From: Adiantum capillus-veneris
Lineage: Eukaryota; Streptophyta; Polypodiopsida; Polypodiales; Pteridaceae
Direction of reading: 5' to 3'
Assembly (NCBI GenBank): GCA_014529385.2
Contig: CM043965.1
Coordinates: 66,003,190-66,067,189 of the forward strand
DNA length: 64,000 nucleotides
Shown here in pieces: positions 57,980-64,000 of this stretch. Position numbers and translations under genes: made by a program. Under the pieces are notes generated by a model. That model ran no database searches. It saw nothing but the letters and a program-made list of their open reading frames with translations, and was not told where the DNA came from. The number at the start of each line of letters is the position of its first letter. Position 1 is the stretch's first letter.

Positions 57980-59621
57980 TGTGTGTGTGTTGACTAAACT
58001 AGGGCTGCTTTTGAAGGAGGTTGCTTTGGTAAAACCTGGTTTTCAATATAAATTTGTTACCACATTATGGTAGTGATGTGTGTGAAGACACTTAGGACCA
58101 CCAGGGCACTTTTTTCCCTCTAGGAGTGTTTTTCCCTCCCAACTTGTGTCTACGCCCATCACTCTAGGGCAAGCCTTATCTTTATATTGGCACACTCCAA
58201 AATACTACTTGTGTCGTGTGCTCTCGAGCTTCTCCTTCATCTTCTCCGTCTTTGTGTGCATTCCTGCAGCCGTATTTCTAACAAAATCTTCTGCAGTGGT
58301 CTTTTCAAGATCGCAGAGTGGGCAGACATTGTAAATGCACATATTATCCCAGGCCCAGGCATTATAGACGGGCTGAAATGTAAAGTATGTATCTCCTTTT
58401 GATTACGGTAACTTCTTTGAATGGAAGGTTTGATAAGCTCTTACTTTCGAAGAATTTATATGTTTTTTAGGGTCTGGAATGCAATCGTGGGTTGCTGCTT
58501 CTTGCAGAAATTAGCTCTAAGGGTACATTGGCAAAGGGAGACTATACGGCAGCAGCAGCAAAAATTGCCTCAGAGCATTTGGATTTTGTGATTGGCTTCA
58601 TTTCTATTAATCCTGCTGCATGGCCCATGGGGCCACGAAATCAAGCTCTAATACACATGACTCCTGGTGTACAAATAGGTGGTGGCGGAGATTCTTTAGG
58701 TCAGCAGTACAATGCACCTGATAATGTAAGTTTATGCTATGTCCTTAATCCAAGTGCTTGCTGTTTTCCTTCGTCGCCTGTTGTTTGAGGAAAATACACC
58801 ATAAACTGAACAGGAGATATTTTAGACAGAGATCATTGAGCAAAGAGAATTCAATTCGTATTCCCATCTAGATTCACCATTTCTTTCCTTACTGAGGATT
58901 GCGTACACCTTCCTATTCTGTACCAGCTTCCATCTTTCCCATTCATTGAGGGTCAGGAGGTAATCCCTGTTAAACTTAGAGGGTCAGGAGATATTTCCTG
59001 TTAGATTTTGAGGGTCATCTCCTGGGTTCGTGCTTAGATCTAGGGGGAGAGGGCTTCTTTGTGGATTTGCCCAGCCTAGTGAGGTTCATCTAGTGTATGT
59101 GGCTATGCCCACATAGTGGCCAGACACCCTCTTTTTAGGCCATTTATGGTGGGCGGCCTATTTTAGGGCATATGTCTCATCATTCTCTGTATTTATGGGT
59201 CATGGGGGGAGTCGAGGAGTCGGGCAGTCTGTGAGTGCATCTGCAAAGATGTGGTGCCTTCGTCATGTATCATAGGGGAAGAAGCCGTGATAGCAGTGAA
59301 GGGGCACGGCAATCAGCAGCTAGAATTACAGAGCTCAAAAGTTTATTGAGTGCAGGATTTTTGTGAAAATTGAAGTTGGATGAATCAAGCACCTTCAACA
59401 CTCCTCGTAGTAAAGGCTTATCTAACTGAAGGAAAGGCATTTGTCAGTGATTGCCCAGTAAACTAGCTAACTTTATCTCTTATATTCAGGTTATAGGGGA
59501 GCGAGGCAGTGATGTTATCATTGTTGGACGAGGCATTTTAAAGGCAAGTGATCCGCTGTCTGCTGCCCGACAATATCGCTTGGCTGGATGGGAGGCATAT
59601 GAAAAAACTCTGCACTCTTAA
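47856..59621 (+). CDS. UMPS: UMP synthase (orotate phosphoribosyltransferase + OMP decarboxylase), six exons
   Basis: Exons: 47856-48662, 57622-57705, 57807-57889, 58297-58384, 58471-58725, 59490-59621. All introns have GT...AG ends and the frame closes on TAA with 482 residues; a further in-frame ATG at 47787 would add 23. The N-terminal half converts orotate plus PRPP to OMP (motif [16 protein letters not shown]). The C-terminal half decarboxylates OMP to UMP ([29 protein letters not shown]). Length matches plant UMPS (about 476). Intron 1 is 8,959 bp and holds retroelements; intron 3 carries a solo LTR close to the acceptor. No coding lesion is seen. The protein is expected in the cytosol; I see no clear targeting peptide in the short form. 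Confidence 0.95.
48663..50160. other. UMPS intron 1, 5' part
   Basis: Contains a CACACA-rich stretch (48770-48806) and, at 50022-50150, two tandem copies of a block with the inverted repeat AATAATTC...GAATTATY (about 66-bp offset). The segment ending near 49392 (GTGTTGTAATGGGTCGAAGC) looks like an LTR U5 end, but no partner is found. No exon is supported. Confidence 0.4.
50161..50449. repeat. Four tandem hairpin units with covarying stems in UMPS intron 1
   Basis: Units begin at about 50161, 50234, 50306 and 50395. Each has an outer stem (GTATTCC/GGAATAC in unit 1; GGGTACTTC/GAAATATCC in 2; GGACA/TGTCC in 3; GGTATTCC/GGAGTATCC in 4) and an inner stem (AGTGC/GCACT in unit 1; GATGC/GCATC in 2-4), mostly followed by GTCAC/GTGAC-like pairs. 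The sequences differ between units but the pairing is kept by paired changes or G-U wobble. Unit spacing is 72-88 bp. There is no ORF. Confidence 0.75.
50450..50799. repeat. Further short hairpins in UMPS intron 1
   Basis: GCTTTCTGAGAAAGC near 50551 and related GCTTT/AAAGC motifs at about 50572 and 50591. A nested structure at 50726-50800 has outer arms ACGTTGG/CCAACGT around the hairpin CCCACTTAATAAGTGGG. Confidence 0.6.
50800..50868. repeat. (CT)n microsatellite, about 69 bp
   Basis: Uninterrupted CT dinucleotides within UMPS intron 1, right after the nested inverted repeat. Confidence 0.95.
51337..51358. repeat. 22-bp hairpin, 9-bp perfect stem
   Basis: CCTTAGGAT / ATCCTAAGG separated by AGTA. 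A third partial copy CCTTAGGATAAG lies at about 51381. Confidence 0.85.
52342..52880 (+). pseudogene. N-terminal gag of element A, frameshifted
   Basis: Reading from about 52342 gives [20 protein letters not shown] and a charged linker. Frame changes occur near 52580 and 52830, with a stop at 52712, before the capsid frame at 52880. A lysine/histidine-rich tract ([16 protein letters not shown]) lies at about 52760-52810. Confidence 0.55.
52880..54172 (+). pseudogene. gag capsid, zinc knuckle and protease of element A
   Basis: 430 open codons: capsid ([53 protein letters not shown]), basic linker, CCHC knuckle [14 protein letters not shown], protease [14 protein letters not shown] and VILGMPWHY. 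The order and motifs match the nested chromovirus at 20-21 kb, with clear divergence. The reading is open but ends at the junction with element B, so there is no RT. Confidence 0.88.
54167..55371 (-). repeat. 3' LTR of element B (minus strand), about 1.2 kb
   Basis: Minus-strand ends are TGTCACGTGACA (55371) and CACCTAACA (54167), abutted at 55372-55387 by the purine tract AAAAGGAGGGGA. The interior repeats GGCTGAAAA at least five times and AACGCTAG-like motifs several times (54505-54925, plus strand). The terminal dodecamer is itself a palindrome containing the G-box CACGTG. Confidence 0.65.
55372..57180 (-). mobile_element. Internal remnant of gypsy element B, minus strand
   Basis: Reading down from 57177: a gag-like N-terminus with an acidic, Ser-rich region ([20 protein letters not shown]), then at about 56700-56620 the protease end ([20 protein letters not shown]), then a His/Asp/Lys-rich repeat region ([20 protein letters not shown]), and at 55747-55385 a C-terminal fragment ending at the polypurine tract. 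RT, RNase H and the integrase core are missing, and no 5' LTR was found. Confidence 0.65.
56180..56662 (-). pseudogene. Protease C-terminus and HD-rich linker of element B
   Basis: 160 codons. [20 protein letters not shown] is the conserved second half of the gypsy protease. It is followed by imperfect repeats of [18 protein letters not shown]. The catalytic DSG/DPG half is missing upstream. Confidence 0.65.
57345..57508. repeat. About 55-bp direct duplication near the end of UMPS intron 1
   Basis: The block CCTACATGTGCTCATGGAGA...GTAAGCTGCA occurs at about 57355-57406 and 57457-57509, offset about 102 bp. Confidence 0.75.
57622..57705 (+). CDS. UMPS: UMPS exon 2
   Basis: 84 bp, 28 codons, between AG 57620-57621 and GT 57706-57707. 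Encodes [18 protein letters not shown] with the lysine and aspartate of the decarboxylase active site. Confidence 0.92.
57807..57889 (+). CDS. UMPS: UMPS exon 3
   Basis: 83 bp. Encodes [20 protein letters not shown] and continues to MQYEG, the catalytic D-x-K-x-x-D segment. Ends after two bases of a Gly codon; donor GTATGA at 57890. Confidence 0.92.
57931..57976. repeat. (CT)n microsatellite in UMPS intron 3
   Basis: Preceded by a shorter CT run and A12. Lies 42 bp after the intron donor. Confidence 0.9.
58055..58283 (+). mobile_element. Solo copia LTR in UMPS intron 3
   Basis: 229 bp with ends TGTTACC...TTCTAACA. It aligns to the LTRs at 44114 and 45382-45608 (GGTAGTGATGTGTGTGAA, GCCCATCACTCTAGGGC). 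Flanks aaatt (58050-58054) and aaatc (58284-58288) agree at four of five bases. No internal region is present, as after LTR-LTR recombination. Its 3' end is 13 bp before the exon 4 boundary. Confidence 0.88.
58297..58384 (+). CDS. UMPS: UMPS exon 4
   Basis: 88 bp, completes the Gly codon and encodes [19 protein letters not shown] through DGLKCK. Acceptor CTGCAG at 58291-58296 lies 13 bp after a solo LTR. Confidence 0.92.
58471..58725 (+). CDS. UMPS: UMPS exon 5
   Basis: 255 bp, 85 codons. Encodes [41 protein letters not shown] and LGQQYNAP. Acceptor TTTTTTAG, donor GTAAGT. Confidence 0.93.
58726..59489. other. UMPS intron 5
   Basis: 764 bp. Contains a small direct duplication of GAGGGTCAGGAG (58948 and 58979). 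No element recognised. Confidence 0.6.
59490..59621 (+). CDS. UMPS: UMPS exon 6, C-terminus
   Basis: 132 bp ending TAA 59619-59621. Encodes [17 protein letters not shown] with the phosphate-binding Arg of GRG, then the C-terminal helix ([15 protein letters not shown]). A plausible 3' UTR follows; no polyadenylation signal is called. Confidence 0.93.
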   Translation, partial: VIGERGSDVIIVGRGILKASDPLSAARQYRLAGWEAYEKTLHS

Positions 59622-60727
59622 ATGCGGATCTGAATTACGGGTATAGCCGTTTTTGCTCTTGAGCTGATTTTTTGGTAGATGGTCAGGAATTACGCGGCTT
59701 GGGGTTGATTGGCACATCTGAAGTGTGCGGGATCTATGGTTAAATGTTGGCTGCAAAAAGACAGCTATGGCTGCAAGGTAATGGGCTGAAAACGCAGCAG
59801 ATCTGCAGCAAGGGTGAGGTGGATGGATGAGGCGGTCTATGCCAGCGATGGAAGATGGGGAAGACCTTTTTGTAAGAAAAGTTGTCCTTTTTGGAAGCAG
59901 CCCCTCTGTTGACCCTAGCAAGCGTAGGATGTTTACTTGCATTCATAGAAAACCACATGGTTGGAAACCATATGTTTTAATGCATATTGCAGGTGTTGAA
60001 ACTTAACTCCGTTGTTATCCATGTCACACATGTAGAACCTACGAAAAGTTCACCCTTACGATGATTACCAAACATCATGGTAATGTAAAACGGAGGTAGG
60101 AATGTATGAGCATGTTTTTGTGTACCTTACAGCTGAAATGTGTCAGTATGTTTTTTTTTATTGAAGGAAGAAGGATTGTTCTTTGTGGACACATTCACTA
60201 CTTAAGTTCTAAGGATGCTGGTATGAGCCAATCAGCAAGTGGAAGTACATGGCTATAAGAATATCCAATGTGTAGGATCTAGACATACATCAATGGATAG
60301 ACCTAGAAGGAGTGTCTCAATGGCTCATCAGTCTGCAAAGAACAATGTTGACTAAGTGAACTAATAGAGAGTGGTCTTGTGGATTAAAGAAGTCCCACTG
60401 ACCATCAAGGGATGGCATAAGCATCTCTCTGCACATCACCGCGTGCTAATCATCCAGATTAGCTGCTTCAACTCAGCAAATGTGCAGGTAAATGTGCTTG
60501 TACATATTTGTAATCAATATTATCACGTGTGCGTGTGCAAATTGTATGCAAGCATCCACTTACATGCATACATGTGCTATATATTGGGCATTGATGACAT
60601 TAGTGCATGCCATATTTTTTAGTTGATACTATTGATATAACTGTTGATTGTGTTAGTGTCTTGTGTAGCTATCGTAACATTGCACTCACATGTTTGTGCC
60701 AATCCTAGAGTTGTAGTAGGTGGTTCT
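59622..60727. other. Downstream flank of UMPS
   Basis: Presumed 3' UTR and spacer. GGGCTGAAAACGCAGCAG at about 59787 resembles the GGCTGAAAACGCTG motif of the element B LTR, so a fragment of that family is possible. Confidence 0.35.
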
Positions 60728-60730
60728 GTT

Positions 60731-60800
60731 TAGATAAGCTCAGTTGGTAGAGCTCCAGTTACGGGGTATCGGTTTTGAGAAATTGGACTCCTTTATTGTG
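60731..60800 (+). other. tRNA-like SINE head or tRNA pseudogene
   Basis: GCTCAGTTGGTAGAGC (60737-60752) is a perfect tRNA D-arm and A-box. A poor B-box-like GGTTTTGAGAA follows at about 60770. No anticodon arm or acceptor stem can be folded convincingly, so it is not a functional tRNA. Confidence 0.4.
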
Positions 60801-62199
60801 ACACTTGTAAATGGGAAAAAATGTGTATATCATGATTGTGGTCTAGTTATGTTTCTTGTTATATTTCGGAACTGCCATACCCTCAGCAACTAATTGGTAG
60901 CAAAGAAAGATGAGGTAATAATTGTCTCTACCCCTTTAAGGTAGTGCAATGAAGTAAATAAGTTTTTCCTACTTTAGAAAACTAAGGTTGCCAAACACAA
61001 CCATATAGAAATTACTCATGACCTTTCTACAGATCGACATAATTCGACTTATGAAAGGAATATTTCAATATACAACTAATACAACATGCATCCATGAAAG
61101 GATGAAACCTTCTAAGATGACAAAGCATGACCAAAAATTGAGGTTAAACTACCAAAGGAGGACAAAAAAGAGACTTCAATTGAAGATGCATGAGAGTTTA
61201 TTCCTAGTAACCAGCGTGGATTGCCCAAATCACAAATTATTGATGTTTCCAGTAGAAAATTGTTGCACCCTATATAGCATCCAAAGGTAACCTCTAGTTT
61301 TTTTTCCTACATGCGTGAGCACCAACATAAGGCAAAATTTGAGAAGAATATAGATGTGAGATGGCCAAAAGCAATTGGAAGGAATTCTTGAAACCAAGTG
61401 GAAAATTTCCTATGGAAAAATAACACCAAAGATCTGGTGCTAGCAGTGGGCCAAATGTGAGTTTGTTGTTAGTCCCAAGGAGTAAGTTAGTGTTGGATTC
61501 CTCAACCTTGTAATTCATGCACATGCCTAGTGTGCCAAATGTATAGTCTCAATTGCAAATCAACACCAAGCATGGGCCATTATGGCAGGGGATATGATCG
61601 ACATAGTGAAGCTCTCTTCTCAAAGTGGTCCATGGAAGGAGTTAAGGATGGACGACAAACTGCTAACACCTTGGTGGGCAAACTTGAGATTAGGTGGTGT
61701 CATGAGTGAGCTAGTATAGAAGTGTAGCAGAGCAGTAGAGTCACTAGAATGGGGGGAGGTAGTTATATATTTCCAAAACTCTATAACACACTGGTCCTCA
61801 TGGCTCTCTAAGGTGGGAAGTGATTATCGAATCCATTTTGGAGAGAAATAATAAGAAATATTAATAACAAAGAATTGTGACATATGGACAATTTTGGGAT
61901 GGCAACAACAAGAGATGGAAAGAAGCAGACCAATTAACCTCCTAGTTTCTCCTAAATAGAAATGAGAGACTACTTATCATCAAAGCTGTCAAAGATTTGG
62001 ACAATGTTTTGATGCAAATTTGCGAGGTTGTGTTTGAGTGGAAGGTTGGAAGTGGCCCAAGAGCAAAAACTTCTCTAAACTACAACCAAGGAAATCTAGT
62101 ACAACCTGATGCTTGAAGCAGATTGTTTCTCCCCTCTCAATAAACAATGATGTAAGCAATGGCTAGAATCTAGGTGGGAGACGATTGCAAGTAACATTT
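60801..62199. other. Gene-poor stretch, nothing certain
   Basis: Short ORFs only (for example 61018-61290). Confidence 0.4.
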
Positions 62200-62640
62200 G
62201 GAACCCTCGGTGACCCGAATCGATGAAGTTTTTCCCATGGAAGGTACTCTGGTGAGCTATTTCCAGTGGCACTAAGATTCTTGCCAGAGGGATTGGTCCA
62301 AATAGGTGCTGAGGGCGACCAATGAAGATATTATTTGCTTGTTCAAGGACTGTCCGACTATAAAAGGGCTAGTTGGCAAAATCTGCAAATGGATACAAAA
62401 CACATGGATGATTGGATTCTACAAGAACAATCTTCTCCAAGGAGGGAAGAGTATGAAGGACTAAGCTTTGTTAATATGCACACAAATTGTTTGCTTTTGC
62501 TACTTCAAGCCGGTATGGAGGTCCAAGATTCAACGTGTCTTTGAAAATGACATCTCATATGCTGACTTCAATGAGATTACTCAAGAAAGCAAAGAAATTT
62601 GTTGGAAAAGGGAGGCGCTTTGGTAAGTGGAACAAGCCAT
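62200..62640 (+). pseudogene. Possible LINE C-terminal zinc-binding (zf-RVT) remnant
   Basis: Across frames the plus strand reads an LFACSRT / CLFKDCPTIKGLVGKI-like segment, followed by VWRSKIQRVFENDI. This resembles the Cys-rich tail after plant LINE reverse transcriptases. It is highly degraded, with several stops. Confidence 0.3.
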
Positions 62641-62751
62641 TATGATCACAAGTAGATAACACCAGGAAAGCTTGCTTCTAGAATAGTGTACATTATACAC
62701 AAGAAGTTTTGGATAAATTCTCACAATAATTCCCACATTGTGACTTACCTC

Positions 62752-62829
62752 AACATCATGAGCTTGTGCGAGAGGCGCCGTATACCTAGCTAGGTATGCG
62801 GTGCCTCTCGAGCAGAAACTCATGATGTT
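62752..62829. repeat. Near-perfect 78-bp inverted repeat (hairpin)
   Basis: Outer arms AACATCATGAG (62752-62762) and CTCATGATGTT (62819-62829) are exact. Inner 20-bp arms 62770-62789 and 62790-62809 pair throughout in RNA with two G-U wobbles and meet at CCTAG/CTAGG with no loop. A 7/9-nt asymmetric bulge separates the stems. Confidence 0.9.
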
Positions 62830-64000
62830 ATGCATTGTATGAAAAACACTGAAAAAGGCTCTGTTTTCCTACATAAAAAAATCTTCTTGTGTTAGTCTGT
62901 GTGTATCTACTGACCCCTCAAGGCACGTCCATTGCTTGAGGGATTTTTGTACAATCCTTTGTGGTGAATTTAATATATCCACTCACAATTGTGAGTCTGG
63001 GGAAAAAAAAAAGACTGCACGAGGAGGAAAAACGATGACAACAGTGGTCTACAAGGAGTGGGACAGAGTAAGGAAAGCGAACACTAGAGTTGTGCAAAGG
63101 GTGGGGCAAGAGGGACAAGATGACATCTGGTGGGTGGAGGTGGCAGATGAGGGGGCACAGAGCTGGCACGCAGGACGAGAGACGAAAACTAGTCTTGCTT
63201 GGTGGGCCTTGATATATAACATCTATAGAATATAACAGGACATACGCAAATTGACTTGTAGTAGCTAGCACTGAAGGGAATAAGAGCAAGACTAATTTGG
63301 CAAGGACGGCACTGCGTGAAAGGGATATACATTTGAAAAATGCTATAATGTTTATGGGAGGAGACAAACTTAAGTGCACCAATTATTCGAGATTATAGGG
63401 ATGGTTATAGTTGAGATTATATCCAAGCGAGGTTGTCTACTGATGAATGTTTTTTCTAGTATACGTGCTACATGTAAATTCTTGCAAACGAAAAGTATCA
63501 ATATTTTTCATCGAATGGTTGGTAGCTCAACACATCGGCTCGCAATTTTGAAGGTGGATTTCGAGTGTATTTTGCCTTTCTTCTTTTGTAGTTATTCCCA
63601 ATACAACGAATGAGGACAATGATACATGTAAGTTCACCTTCTGTGTTCTGTGTTATGGCATCGACAATGCATGCTCCAATCTTTATACAATGCAATGATT
63701 TCAAACCATGGCCTAGCATATGGACGGTAAGCGAGTATGGTATAAATTATTTAGAGCTAAAAGTAAAGATGCATAAGGTGAATTCACTACTATGATATAC
63801 CACATGCATTCACTACTGTAATACGTCACATATATTTGGCAAGCAACCATATGCTAAAAGTTACATGTGTAACTCACGTGCAGATGTTGATTGACATTGA
63901 GTGTATACTTCTAAAAACGAGACCCAAATAAACCAAAGCAAAGAAAGTAATGCGGAAAATTATAAAACAAGTAAGTAGATAAAGCATGTATGAACTGCAG
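62830..64000. other. Gene-poor stretch to window end
   Basis: No supported gene. The 154-codon minus ORF 62918-63382 has no recognisable motif. Confidence 0.4.

Noticed and set aside
60731-60800. Functional tRNA gene
   Set aside because: Good D-arm only; no foldable anticodon or acceptor stem.
62918-63382. 154-codon minus-strand ORF
   Set aside because: No motif and no supporting context; likely chance.

Overview
The window is nuclear DNA from a land plant. The single intact gene is a bifunctional UMP synthase (OPRT fused to OMP decarboxylase) with GT/AG introns. It sits among plant-type Ty3/gypsy and Ty1/copia LTR retrotransposons with tRNA-iMet-type primer sites, and among many long (GA)n/(CT)n tracts. 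A Penelope-like remnant and a non-LTR reverse transcriptase are also present. I cannot fix the lineage from sequence alone; a large-genome vascular plant such as a fern or gymnosperm would fit, but that is a guess.

Layout. 1-8.5 kb: gene-poor DNA with a decayed ORF end, a large fold-back repeat (about 366-1990), small tandem duplications and a family of 10-4-10 palindromes (6.3-7.6 kb). 8.5-26.8 kb: an old Athila/Tat-like gypsy element with 340-bp LTRs and an agaca target duplication. A younger gypsy chromovirus (15322-24145, minus strand, about 1.58-kb LTRs, aggcga target duplication) is nested inside a 3' ORF of the older element. 26.8-37.2 kb: copia Gag debris, compound microsatellites, a Penelope-like fragment, an unassigned decayed ORF and a 1.3-kb terminal-inverted-repeat element. 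37.2-47.2 kb: two copia deletion derivatives that keep both LTRs, a lone LTR plus primer site, a LINE-like reverse transcriptase and microsatellite-rich duplications.

47.3-59.6 kb: the UMPS gene in six exons encoding 482 residues, or 505 from an upstream ATG. Both catalytic halves look intact. Intron 1 is about 9 kb. It holds a gypsy LTR with gag-protease (plus strand), a second, minus-strand gypsy deletion derivative inserted into it, and an array of four hairpin units whose stems covary. Intron 3 carries a solo copia LTR that ends 13 bp before the splice acceptor. 59.6-64 kb: gene-poor DNA with a tRNA-like SINE candidate, a weak LINE tail and a near-perfect 78-bp inverted repeat.

UMPS performs the last two steps of de novo pyrimidine synthesis. 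Apart from that gene, every coding stretch I recognise is a broken mobile element. I found no complete autonomous transposon and no CRISPR array, operon or prokaryotic feature.
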